A stretch of DNA of 12,096 nucleotides from DASWRT01 sp036403035 (GCA_036403035.1 DASWRT010000019.1:1-12096), one strand, 5' to 3'; numbered from the stretch's first letter, positions 1 through 6,516 are shown. The notes: generated from the sequence alone by a model not told the origin. Numbers and translations: made by a program.

Positions 1-6
1 TGAAAG

Positions 7-216
7 TCAGGCGGCGCGGCGCTGGTCGTTGGCGATGCCGCCGAAGTTCGCGGCGGTGCGGCGGGCGGGTGCCTTGACGTCGGCGAAGGCGCCGACGAAA
101 CGGCCGGCCGTCTGGGCGCGGTCGAGAATGGCGCGCGGCAGTTCGCTCACGACGGCGAGGACGGCGCCGGTCCCGACAACGCACACGGCCAAGGCGGCAA
201 AAGCGATGGTCTCCAT
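7..216 (-). CDS. Small single-pass membrane protein, unknown function (69 aa)
   Basis: I do not recognise this family. The protein opens with a hydrophobic segment of about 20 residues (METIAFAALAVCVVGTGAVL), which could be a membrane anchor or an uncleaved signal, followed by a basic, Ala/Arg-rich soluble tail ending in DQRRAA. I chose the ATG at 214-216 because GGGAG lies about 10 nt upstream and the hydrophobic segment then sits at the N-terminus. An upstream in-frame TTG would add 53 residues of non-membrane-like sequence spanning the likely promoter, so I rejected it. The stop is TGA at 7-9. The gene stands alone, about 430 nt downstream of coaD on the same strand, with its own sigma-70-like promoter and a palindromic site just upstream. 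Confidence 0.6.
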   Translation of the reverse strand: METIAFAALAVCVVGTGAVLAVVSELPRAILDRAQTAGRFVGAFADVKAPARRTAANFGGIANDQRRAA

Positions 217-245
217 CGAGAAACACTCCCGTTCTGTTGCGATGC

Positions 246-275
246 ACAATATGACAGCCCTCTGCCTCATTTCAA
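246..275 (-). promoter_or_regulatory. Possible sigma-70-type promoter of the small membrane protein gene
   Basis: On the minus strand TTGAAA (270-275; 5 of 6 matches to TTGACA) is followed after 18 nt by TATTGT (246-251; 4 of 6 matches to TATAAT). This would start transcription roughly 25 nt before the ATG at 216, leaving room for the GGGAG ribosome site. It was found by eye. The 18-nt spacer is one longer than ideal. Confidence 0.38.
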
Positions 276-285
276 GGAATGCTGT

Positions 286-301
286 ATCTGGTATGCCAGA
301 T
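286..301. promoter_or_regulatory. Palindromic operator-like site ATCTGG-N4-CCAGAT
   Basis: This is a perfect 6-bp inverted repeat with a 4-bp spacer (ATCTGGTATGCCAGAT). The core TGGTATNCCA resembles operators of GntR-family regulators of the FadR/FCD branch, which typically read TGGTnnnACCA or similar. It lies about 10 bp upstream of the putative -35 element of the small membrane protein gene. No regulator gene is visible nearby, so the link to GntR rests on shape alone. Confidence 0.35.
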
Positions 302-339
302 GGAAACTGCAAAACACCCATGCCGCGAATGAAGGGCGA

Positions 340-360
340 GCCGGAAGCGACGCTTCCGGC
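340..360. terminator. Perfect 9-bp hairpin, possible terminator
   Basis: GCCGGAAGC (340-348) and GCTTCCGGC (352-360) are perfectly complementary around a 3-nt loop. Neither strand has a clean U tract next to it; the minus strand continues TCGCCCTTCATT. It could end minus-strand transcripts arriving from coaD before the next gene, or be a transcript-stabilising element. A standard intrinsic terminator would have a better T run. Confidence 0.35.
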
Positions 361-463
361 GAGGCATGCGTTCAAATGATGAGAGCTTGCCCGCGGTCAT
401 CGGAGGAACTCACATGGAGCCGCCGCGATTTACCGGACGTAACGAGTCATTGCTTGTCATAAC

Positions 464-513
464 GTAGGGGCGTCGCTTGCGGCGCCCGTGGGCGAGGCAA
501 GCCTCGCCCCTAC
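464..513. repeat. REP/BIME-like compound inverted repeat with GTAGGGGCG ends
   Basis: Two 24-nt arms (464-487 and 490-513), separated by 2 nt, are inverted copies of each other with four differences clustered as two dinucleotides. Each arm also folds on itself: the right arm contains a perfect 9-bp hairpin (GGGCGAGGC-AA-GCCTCGCCC), and the left arm the equivalent hairpin with one G-T pair. The outer ends are GTAGGGG and CCCCTAC. This two-headed design is typical of dispersed extragenic palindromes or small MITE-like elements. Here it sits about 140 nt past the coaD stop, where such elements often affect mRNA 3' ends. Confidence 0.7.
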
Positions 514-650
514 AATTAAGGCAGCAGCGTTGGTGGAGTTCTCCGGCCGCGGTACTCGCAGGCTGCGCCGCATAGCGATTGGCCCGAAGCCGCTCGCCTC
601 CCCAGTTCAGCAGCGCCGCCGACTGGAGCTGTTCGCAGCGCGCCCGCCGC

Positions 651-1166
651 TCAGGACGTCTTCCGCCCCACTCGGTCGGTCAGGCGGTCGGCGACGCGCG
701 GGCTGACGAAGTGCCGGACGTCGCCGCCGAGGATGCCGATCTCCTTCACGAAGCGCGAGGAGATGAACTGATAGCGGTCCGACGCCATCAGGAAGACCGT
801 CTCGATCTTCGGGTTGAGCCGGGCGTTCATGCCGGCCATCTGGAACTCGTACTCGAAGTCTGAGACGGCGCGCAGGCCGCGGATGATCACCGACGCATGC
901 ACCGACATCGCGAAGTGCATCAGCAGGTTGTCGAACGGCCGCACCTCGATCCGCCGCTGCAAGTCCTGGTCGTCGTGGTGCTCCAACTCCGCGCGGACGA
1001 TCTCGACCCGTTCCTCGGTCGAGAAGAGCGGTCCCTTACCGGCATTGCGGGCGACCCCGATAACCAGCCGGTCGACGATTCGCGCCGCACGGGCAATGAT
1101 GTCCATATGGCCGTTCGTGATCGGGTCGAACGTTCCGGGATAGACTCCCACGCGCGGCTTACTCAT
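651..1166 (-). CDS. coaD: Phosphopantetheine adenylyltransferase CoaD (171 aa)
   Basis: CoaD catalyses the penultimate step of coenzyme A synthesis: ATP plus 4'-phosphopantetheine gives dephospho-CoA and pyrophosphate, in the cytoplasm. The protein has the nucleotidyltransferase hallmarks: YPGTFDP (residues 9-15) followed by TNGH (17-20), RGLRAVSDFEYE (97-108) and ISSRFVKEIG (135-144, the family ISSTxVRE motif). Its length matches the usual 155-170 residues. I chose the ATG at 1164-1166 because it is preceded by a GGAAGAGGG ribosome site and puts the GTFDP motif at the normal distance from the N-terminus. An ATG at 1218-1220 overlaps the gyrA stop and would add 18 acidic residues; it is less likely. 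It lies 50 nt downstream of gyrA on the same strand, so co-transcription is likely, an arrangement common in alphaproteobacteria. Confidence 0.96.
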   Translation of the reverse strand: MSKPRVGVYPGTFDPITNGHMDIIARAARIVDRLVIGVARNAGKGPLFSTEERVEIVRAELEHHDDQDLQRRIEVRPFDNLLMHFAMSVHASVIIRGLRAVSDFEYEFQMAGMNARLNPKIETVFLMASDRYQFISSRFVKEIGILGGDVRHFVSPRVADRLTDRVGRKTS

Positions 1167-1216
1167 CGATCCCTCTTCCCTGGACGCGGCCTGCTCGTCT
1201 TCCGTCGGCGGCATCG

Positions 1217-4072
1217 TCATGACGCGGCGGGCGAAGGCGGCGCGCCGCCCTGGTCCTCGCCGTCGTCGACGGCGGAGGCGGCGCCGTCCTCCGTCTCGGT
1301 ATCGGCGCCGTTCTCGTCCTCGCTCTCGCCGAGCCGCGCCACCGAGACGACACGCTCGCCGTCGCCGACCTTGAAGACGACGACGCCCTGCGTGCGGCGG
1401 CGGGCGATGCGGATGTCGCGCACCGGGCAGCGGATCACCGTGCCGCCGTTCGTCACCAGCATGATCTGGTCGTTGTGGCCGACCGGGAAAACCGCGGCCA
1501 TCGCGTCGCTGCGCTTCGACAGCACCATATTGTCGATGCCCTGCCCGCCCCGGCCGGTGATCCGGTAGTCGTAGGCCGAGCTGCGAACGCCGAAGCCCTT
1601 TTCGGTGACGCTGAGCAGGAACTGCTCGCGCTGCGACAGGTCGGCGAACTCGTCCTCCGAAAGCCCGACTTCGCCGCCCGCGGCGGTGGCGGCGTCGCCG
1701 TCGCCGTTCTCGGGCGCCGTCTCGGGCTCGGCCCCGTTGCCGCCTGCCGCCTCGGCCTGTTCGCTTTCCTCGCCCATCGCACGGCGGCGGCCCTTCGCCA
1801 TGCTGAGATAGGCGTCGCGGGTCTCGGGCGCGATCTCTTCGTGGCGCAGGATGGTCATCGACATGACCTCGTCGCTCTCGGCGAGCCTGATGCCGCGGAC
1901 GCCGACCGACGAGCGGCCGGAGAAGACGCGCACGTCGGGCACCGGGAAGCGGATGCAGCGGCCGGCGCGCGTCGCCAGCAGGATGTCGTCGCCCTCGGTG
2001 CAGAGCGCCACGCCGATCAGCCGGTCGTCGGCGTCGTCGCCCTCGAACTTCATCGCGATCTTGCCGTTCGCGCGCACGTCGGCGAAGTCCGACAGCAGGT
2101 TGCGCCGGACGTAGCCGTGCGCCGTCGCGAAGGCGATCTGGTAGTCGGCCCAGGTCGATTCGTCCTCGGGCAGCGGCATCACCGCCGAGATCGTCTCGCC
2201 CTGCACGAGGTTCGGCAGCAGGTTGATCATCGCCTTGCCGCGCGCCTGCGGCGTGCCGATGGGCAGCCGGTACACCTTCAACTTGTAGGCGCGGCCGGAG
2301 CTGGTGAAGAACAGCACCGGCGTATGCGTCGAGGCGACGAAGACCTCGCTGACGAAATCCTCGTCGCGCATCGACATGCCCGACCGGCCGCGGCCGCCGC
2401 GACGCTGCGCCCGATAGGTCGAGAGCGGCACGCGCTTGATGTAGCCGCCGTGGCTGACGGTGACGACCATGTCCTCGCGCTGGATCAGGGCCTCGATGTC
2501 GGCCTCGAACTCCAGATCCTCGATCGCGGTGCGGCGCGGCGTCGCGAACTGGTCGCGGATCTCGCGCAGTTCCTGGCGCATGATGTCTTGGCGCCGCGCC
2601 AGCGAATTGAGGATGTCGAGATAGTCGGTGATCTGCTTCGTGACCTCATCCAGCTCGGCGGCGATCTTGTCGCGCTCGAGCCCGGTCAGGCGATGCAGCC
2701 GCAGGTCGAGGATCGCGCGCGCCTGCTCTTCCGACAGCCGGTAGGTCCCGTCCTCGGCGACGGTGCGGCCCGGCTCGTCGATGAGGCGGATCAGCGGCGC
2801 GACGTCGGCGGCGGGCCAGGGCCGCGCCATCAGCTCCTCGCGCGCCGTCACTGGGTCCGGCGCCCGCCGGATCAGCGCGATCACGTCGTCGATGTTGGCG
2901 ACCGCGACGGCGAGGCCGGCCAGGATATGGGCGCGCTCGCGCGCTTTCCCGAGCAGGTACGCGGTGCGCCGGGTGATGACCTGATCGCGGAACTCGACGA
3001 ACGCGGCGATCACGTCGCGCAGGTTCATCAGCTCCGGCCGGCCGCCGGTCAGCGCCAGCATGTTGACACCGAAGCTCGTCTGCAGCGGCGTGTAGCGGTA
3101 GAGCTGGTTCAGTACGACGTCGGCGACCGCGTCGCGCTTCAGTTCGATGACGACACGGACGCCGTCGCGGTCCGACTCGTCCCGCAGGTCCGAGATGCCT
3201 TCGATCGTCTTCTCGCGGACCAGCTCGGCGATGCGCTCGACGAGGCGCGCCTTGTTCACCTGGTACGGCACCTCGGTGACGACGATCGCCTCGCGTTCCT
3301 TGCGGATCTCCTCGATATGCGTCTTGCCGCGGACGACGACGGCGCCGCGACCGGTGCGAAAGGCCGCGTGGCTGCCGGAACGGCCGACGATGATGCCGCC
3401 GGTCGGGAAGTCCGGCGCCGGCACGAACTCCATCAACTCCTCGACGCTCACGCCGGGGTTGTCGATGTAGGCGAGGCACGCGTCGACGACTTCGCCGAGA
3501 TTGTGCGTCGGGATGTTGGTCGCCATGCCGACGGCGATGCCCTGCGCCCCATTGACCAGCAGGTTCGGGAAGCGGGCCGGCAGGACGCGCGGCTCACGCG
3601 CCGTCTCGTCGTAGTTCGGCTGGAAGTCGACCGTGTCCTTGTCGATGTCGTCGATCAGCGAATCGGCCACCCGGGCGAGCCGCGCCTCGGTGTAGCGCAT
3701 CGCCGCCGGCGGATCGGCGTCCATCGAGCCGAAATTGCCCTGCCCATCGATCAGCGGCAGGCGCATCGAGAAATCCTGCACCATGCGGACCATGGCGTCG
3801 TAGATCGAGGCGTCGCCGGGCGGGTGATATTTACCCATGTCGTCGCCGACCACGCGGGCCGACTTGCGGTACGCCCGGTTCCAGTCGAACCCGGACTCCT
3901 TCATCGAGAACAGGATGCGGCGATGGACCGGCTTCAAGCCGTCGCGAACGTCGGGGAGCGCGCGGGCGACGATCACGCTCATCGCGTAATCGAGGTACGA
4001 ACGCTTCATCTCGTCGTCGATGTTGACCGGCGAGATGTCGAGGGGAGCGGGGGACGAGGGATTGTCGACCAA
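1217..4072 (-). CDS. gyrA: DNA gyrase subunit A (951 aa)
   Basis: GyrA is the breakage-reunion and DNA-wrapping subunit of the A2B2 gyrase that introduces negative supercoils. The N-terminal domain has the start of the winged helix (YLDYAMSVIVARALPDVRDG, from residue 26), Arg37, Arg52 and His83 of the active-site cluster, and the catalytic tyrosine Tyr127 in AAMRYTEARL. The GyrA box QRRGGRG (556-562), needed for DNA wrapping, opens the C-terminal beta-pinwheel. An acidic Ala/Gly/Glu-rich insertion (about 765-805) splits the wheel, and the tail (about 915-951) is acidic; both are usual in alphaproteobacterial GyrA. Two things are odd. First, the normally near-invariant HPHGD reads HPPGD (Pro85 for the His at E. 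coli position 80), next to Ala88 at the quinolone-determining Ser83 position. Second, translation appears to start at TTG (4070-4072) with no purine-rich ribosome site. The stop TGA overlaps an out-of-frame ATG in an ATGA. Confidence 0.98.
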   Translation of the reverse strand: MVDNPSSPAPLDISPVNIDDEMKRSYLDYAMSVIVARALPDVRDGLKPVHRRILFSMKESGFDWNRAYRKSARVVGDDMGKYHPPGDASIYDAMVRMVQDFSMRLPLIDGQGNFGSMDADPPAAMRYTEARLARVADSLIDDIDKDTVDFQPNYDETAREPRVLPARFPNLLVNGAQGIAVGMATNIPTHNLGEVVDACLAYIDNPGVSVEELMEFVPAPDFPTGGIIVGRSGSHAAFRTGRGAVVVRGKTHIEEIRKEREAIVVTEVPYQVNKARLVERIAELVREKTIEGISDLRDESDRDGVRVVIELKRDAVADVVLNQLYRYTPLQTSFGVNMLALTGGRPELMNLRDVIAAFVEFRDQVITRRTAYLLGKARERAHILAGLAVAVANIDDVIALIRRAPDPVTAREELMARPWPAADVAPLIRLIDEPGRTVAEDGTYRLSEEQARAILDLRLHRLTGLERDKIAAELDEVTKQITDYLDILNSLARRQDIMRQELREIRDQFATPRRTAIEDLEFEADIEALIQREDMVVTVSHGGYIKRVPLSTYRAQRRGGRGRSGMSMRDEDFVSEVFVASTHTPVLFFTSSGRAYKLKVYRLPIGTPQARGKAMINLLPNLVQGETISAVMPLPEDESTWADYQIAFATAHGYVRRNLLSDFADVRANGKIAMKFEGDDADDRLIGVALCTEGDDILLATRAGRCIRFPVPDVRVFSGRSSVGVRGIRLAESDEVMSMTILRHEEIAPETRDAYLSMAKGRRRAMGEESEQAEAAGGNGAEPETAPENGDGDAATAAGGEVGLSEDEFADLSQREQFLLSVTEKGFGVRSSAYDYRITGRGGQGIDNMVLSKRSDAMAAVFPVGHNDQIMLVTNGGTVIRCPVRDIRIARRRTQGVVVFKVGDGERVVSVARLGESEDENGADTETEDGAASAVDDGEDQGGAPPSPAAS

Positions 4073-4091
4073 GGAAGGAACCGGAAGGAAC
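4073..4091 (-). repeat. Tandem GTTCCTTCC repeat directly before the gyrA start
   Basis: On the minus strand GTTCCTTCC occurs twice with a 10-nt period (4083-4091 and 4073-4081), ending at the TTG start codon. This makes the translation initiation region pyrimidine-rich, resembling an anti-Shine-Dalgarno rather than a Shine-Dalgarno sequence. It may be a regulatory target or may simply mark a poorly initiated mRNA. Confidence 0.55.
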
Positions 4092-4111
4092 GGGAAAAGG
4101 CGGGCGCGCGC

Positions 4112-4150
4112 ACGGTAAACGCCGGCGCGCGGGACGCCAGCGTTTACCGT
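4112..4150. promoter_or_regulatory. Strong hairpin between the GlsB-type gene and gyrA
   Basis: ACGGTAAACGC (4112-4122) and GCGTTTACCGT (4140-4150) form a perfect 11-bp stem. After one mismatch it continues with GGCG (4124-4127) pairing with CGCC (4135-4138) around a 7-nt loop. It lies 46 nt after the stop of the minus-strand GlsB-type gene and 40 nt before gyrA. It could be that gene's terminator, although the first T run on the minus strand (TTTT) comes about 13 nt after the stem. It could also be a leader structure or operator for gyrA. Confidence 0.5.
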
Positions 4151-4196
4151 TGGTCACCTTACCTTAAGTGGGTATCCCGGACAACCGGCGCCAGGA

Positions 4197-4451
4197 TTAC
4201 GTTGCCCGGCGTCGCATGATCGCGTGGTAGATCGCGAGGATAACGACGGCGCCCACCACCGCGCCGATGAATCCCGCCCCCTGATCCGCGCGGTACCAGC
4301 CGATCGCCTGTCCGAGATAGGTCGCGACGAAGGCGCCGGCGATGCCGAGCAGGCAGGTTATGATGAAGCCGCCGGGATCGCGGCCGGGCATCAGCAGCTT
4401 GGCGACCAAGCCAGCGACGAACCCGATGATAATCGTCACGATGATATGCAT
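4197..4451 (-). CDS. GlsB/YeaQ/YmgE family stress-associated membrane protein (84 aa)
   Basis: This is a small hydrophobic protein of the transglycosylase-associated (YeaQ/YmgE/GlsB) family, which is stress-linked but biochemically poorly defined. Three membrane segments are visible: residues 2-20 (HIIVTIIIGFVAGLVAKLL), about 28-50, and about 58-77. Between the first two is the family's GR-DPGG turn (MPGRDPGGF). The family's ILG-type second helix appears here as LLGIAGAFVATYLG. It ends in a basic RRRAT tail, and its length is typical. The ATG at 4449-4451 follows GGAGGAGGG at good spacing. The gene is separate from both neighbours and is preceded by an EcfG-like promoter, which agrees with a stress role. 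Confidence 0.9.
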   Translation of the reverse strand: MHIIVTIIIGFVAGLVAKLLMPGRDPGGFIITCLLGIAGAFVATYLGQAIGWYRADQGAGFIGAVVGAVVILAIYHAIMRRRAT

Positions 4452-4474
4452 GTGGCCCTCCTCCGGTTTCGTCC

Positions 4475-4500
4475 AACAGGACGAATCGAAGGAAGGTTCC
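4475..4500 (-). promoter_or_regulatory. EcfG-like general stress promoter before the GlsB-type gene
   Basis: On the minus strand GGAAC (4496-4500) is followed after 17 nt by TGTT (4475-4478). The alphaproteobacterial general-stress sigma factor (EcfG/SigT) recognises GGAAC-N16/17-cGTT, so only the weakly conserved C differs. Transcription would start just ahead of the GGAGGAGGG ribosome site, giving a very short leader. It was found by eye, but it precedes a gene of a stress-linked family. Confidence 0.5.
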
Positions 4501-4557
4501 GGCGCATGGGCAATGCCGCGGCGTTCGGCTCCGTATGGTGCCCGGCGCGGCCGATGA

Positions 4558-5088
4558 TCAGTCCGAGACCGCCTCCGCTCGACTGTCCAGCCGGAGGCTG
4601 CCGGCCGTATTGGCGACGGTGGCGAGGCAGATCTCGGCGCGCTCCGGCGGCAGCCAGACGGCGAACCGTGTAACGTATCGGCCGCCCTCCGCTTCCGGCA
4701 GCTTCTGGGCGTCCAGGCGGACGATGTTCGCGCCATACTGCGTGAAGATCTCGGACAGCCGCGCGATAAGCCCGAGCTGGTCGCCGCCGCCGATTTCGAT
4801 GCGGTGCGTGATCCGGTTCATCGGACCCGGCGCCGGGTCGAACGTGTACGGGATGACGCGGACCTGCGCTCCCTCGAGCGGGGCAAGCGACGCCAGCCCG
4901 GCCTCCAGCTCCTCCGGCGCGAGTCCGCTTGGCAGCTCGCAGACGGAGGTGAAGCCTGCCCCCGCGCCCATCGCCGCGAAGGTCGTATCCCGCAGGTTCA
5001 CGCCGGTAGAGAAAAGGTAGTCGGCGATCGCCGAAACCAAGCCGACCCGGTCCTCGCAAAGAACGGAAACCAATGCGGTGGGTGGCAC
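4558..5088 (-). CDS. Two-ACT-domain protein, GcvR-like (176 aa)
   Basis: The protein consists of two ACT domains and little else: residues about 5-75 (ALVSVLCEDRVGLVSAIADY, the usual beta-alpha start with DRVGLV) and about 92-168 (THRIEIGGGDQLGLIARLSE, with a DQLGLI motif). This layout and size match GcvR, the glycine-cleavage repressor that in E. coli acts through the activator GcvA, and related amino-acid sensors. There is no DNA-binding domain, so any regulation would be through a partner or allosteric. Translation starts at GTG (5086-5088) with AGGAG 7 nt upstream. It is transcribed away from the patatin-like gene. No gcv or gcvA gene is in view, so the specific GcvR role is inferred from architecture only. 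Confidence 0.82.
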   Translation of the reverse strand: MPPTALVSVLCEDRVGLVSAIADYLFSTGVNLRDTTFAAMGAGAGFTSVCELPSGLAPEELEAGLASLAPLEGAQVRVIPYTFDPAPGPMNRITHRIEIGGGDQLGLIARLSEIFTQYGANIVRLDAQKLPEAEGGRYVTRFAVWLPPERAEICLATVANTAGSLRLDSRAEAVSD

Positions 5089-5116
5089 GTGTGCGCTCCT
5101 CCAGTCCGTGACTCAA

Positions 5117-5135
5117 CCGCGGCGGGCCGCCGCGG
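5117..5135. repeat. GC-rich near-perfect palindrome in the divergent intergenic region
   Basis: CCGCGGCGG (5117-5125) and CCGCCGCGG (5127-5135) are perfectly complementary around a single G. It lies about 30 nt ahead of the GTG start of the ACT-domain gene, between two divergent genes. It could fold in the leader of that mRNA or serve as an operator, but in sequence this GC-rich a chance palindrome is also credible. I could not place convincing promoters for either divergent gene in 5089-5335. Confidence 0.3.
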
Positions 5136-5335
5136 GAGCGATACCGACGGCAACCTGCACCCATCCGGCGCGCCGACGCAACACGCAAGCGAACGGCAGC
5201 CTTGCCGAGGACGGCCGAGCCGACGCGCCGCAACGGCTCCATTTTTGACGCTCGCGCCTTCATGGCGCCGTGATAGCGGATTACATCCAAAGTCATGCCC
5301 ATGTCTTACCCGGACCGTATAGGAGAAGCGCGTTC

Positions 5336-6259
5336 GTGACGACTTCCGATCTGCACATCGGCCTTGCCCTCGGCAGCGGCGTCGCCCGCGGATGGGCGCA
5401 TATCGGCGCCCTGCGGGCCCTGGAACGCAGCGGCATCAAGCCGGAGATCGTCTGCGGGACGTCGATCGGCGCGCTCGTCGGGGCCACCTATCTCGCCGGT
5501 CGCCTGGGCGAGCTGGAGGACTGGGCCCGCCGGCTGAACAAGCTGCGGCTTTCGCGCCTGTTCGACTTTCAATTCGGCCGCGGCGGGCTGATCGCCGGGC
5601 GCCGGATCGTCGACGCCTTTCCCCAGGAATTCCGGAACCAGCTGATCGAAGAGTTGCCGGCGCGCTTCGCATGCGTCGCGACCGAACTCGGCACCGGCCA
5701 CGAGGTCTGGCTGCAGCGCGGCAACCTCGTCGATGCGCTCCGCGCTTCCTATGCGCTTCCCGGCGTGTTTGCGCCGGTCCGGATCGACGGGCGGTGGCTG
5801 CTCGACGGCGCGCTCGTCAATCCCGTCCCGGTTTCGGTATGCCGCGCGCTCGGGTCGCGGCTGGTGATCGCCGTCAACCTGAACGCCGACGCTTTCGGCG
5901 GCGGCATGGTCGAGACGGAGGACGAGATCGGCCTCGGCGAGGGACAGGCGGCGATCGCCGGCCGGCTGAACGGCCTGCCGGGAGCCGCCGTCATCCGGCA
6001 GCTGTTCAGCCGCCGCAACAGCGACGAGCCGAGCCTGTTCAGCGTGATGGCAAGCTCGCTGAACATCGTCCAGGACCGCCTGACCCGATCGCGCCTCGCT
6101 GGCGATCCGCCTGACGTGACGATCGCGCCCAAGCTCGGCAACATCGGCCTCATGGAGTTCGACCGGGCCGAGGAAAGCATCGCCGCCGGCGAGCAGGCGG
6201 TCGAAGCGGCCCTCCCCGCGCTGAAGGACGCGATGCGGCGGCTGAACGGGCGGAAGTAG
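5336..6259 (+). CDS. Patatin-like phospholipase / NTE-family hydrolase (307 aa)
   Basis: This is a serine lipid acyl hydrolase of the patatin/RssA type, which uses a Ser-Asp dyad. The oxyanion-hole motif is GSGVARG (residues 13-19, the GxGxxRG form usual in RssA-like proteins). The nucleophile is Ser43 in GTSIG (41-45), and the catalytic Asp is Asp157 in DGALVNPVP. All needed residues are present and the size of about 300 residues fits. There is no signal peptide, so a cytoplasmic or membrane-peripheral location is likely; the substrate is unknown. The GTG at 5336-5338 is chosen because AGGAG lies 10 nt upstream and the patatin domain starts at once. An upstream in-frame start would add 22 residues translated from the ribosome-site region. 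Confidence 0.92.
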   Translation: MTTSDLHIGLALGSGVARGWAHIGALRALERSGIKPEIVCGTSIGALVGATYLAGRLGELEDWARRLNKLRLSRLFDFQFGRGGLIAGRRIVDAFPQEFRNQLIEELPARFACVATELGTGHEVWLQRGNLVDALRASYALPGVFAPVRIDGRWLLDGALVNPVPVSVCRALGSRLVIAVNLNADAFGGGMVETEDEIGLGEGQAAIAGRLNGLPGAAVIRQLFSRRNSDEPSLFSVMASSLNIVQDRLTRSRLAGDPPDVTIAPKLGNIGLMEFDRAEESIAAGEQAVEAALPALKDAMRRLNGRK

Positions 6260-6261
6260 CC

Positions 6262-6298
6262 GGCGCGGCGGACGCGGTTTGCAATCCGCTGCCGCGCC
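6262..6298 (+). terminator. GC-rich stem-loop after the patatin-like gene
   Basis: GGCGCGGC (6262-6269) pairs with GCCGCGCC (6291-6298), and inside it GCGG (6274-6277) pairs with CCGC (6286-6289) around an 8-nt loop. It starts two bases after the stop codon. No T run follows, so it is either a weak or Rho-assisted terminator or a 3'-end stabiliser. Confidence 0.4.
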
Positions 6299-6423
6299 CG
6301 ACGGGCACAGCGTTGTATGCCGTCCCGAAAAAATGGACGCTTGAAAGACGGCGGCGAAACCTTAAGCAGGCGGCTCGCTAAACTGAATTAGACCTGCCCT
6401 GAAATTCTCGAAAAAGCCCAGAA

Positions 6424-6487
6424 CGGCGACTCTCCATCGCCGGTTGGCAGGCTGACGGACCGCCGAGCAGCGCGGAACTGTCCGTCA
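6424..6487 (+). promoter_or_regulatory. Two stem-loops in the leader of the Gly/Ser-rich secreted peptide gene
   Basis: CGGCGA (6424-6429) pairs with TCGCCG (6437-6442). TGACGGAC (6453-6460) pairs with GTCCGTCA (6480-6487) across 19 nt. Both lie within 95 nt of the ATG at 6517 and would be in its 5' untranslated region if transcription starts near 6400. I could not identify a convincing promoter in 6300-6420, so leader status is an inference. Confidence 0.3.
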
Positions 6488-6516
6488 CGCAACGAAGAGT
6501 ATCAGGACGAGCGAAA

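Larger units (their letters stand above)
217..650. other. 434-nt intergenic region between coaD and the small membrane protein gene
   Basis: The part next to the left gene holds its putative promoter (246-275), the ATCTGG palindrome (286-301) and the 340-360 hairpin. The middle carries the compound inverted repeat (464-513). From 514 to 650, immediately downstream of coaD, I see no convincing coding frame, RNA gene or T-tailed terminator. A 17-codon open frame at 414-467 on the plus strand has a GGAGGA ribosome-site-like sequence, but is too short to call a gene. Confidence 0.6.

Noticed and set aside
1475..4219. 914-codon open frame on the plus strand, antisense to gyrA
   Set aside because: It is a shadow of the high-GC codon pattern of gyrA. 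The translation is Arg/Asp/Val/Ala-rich without recognisable domains, while the opposite strand is unmistakably GyrA.
4436..5302. 288-codon minus-strand open frame over the ACT-domain gene
   Set aside because: It overlaps the GcvR-like frame and the intergenic region in another frame. It has Arg-rich shadow composition and no motif.
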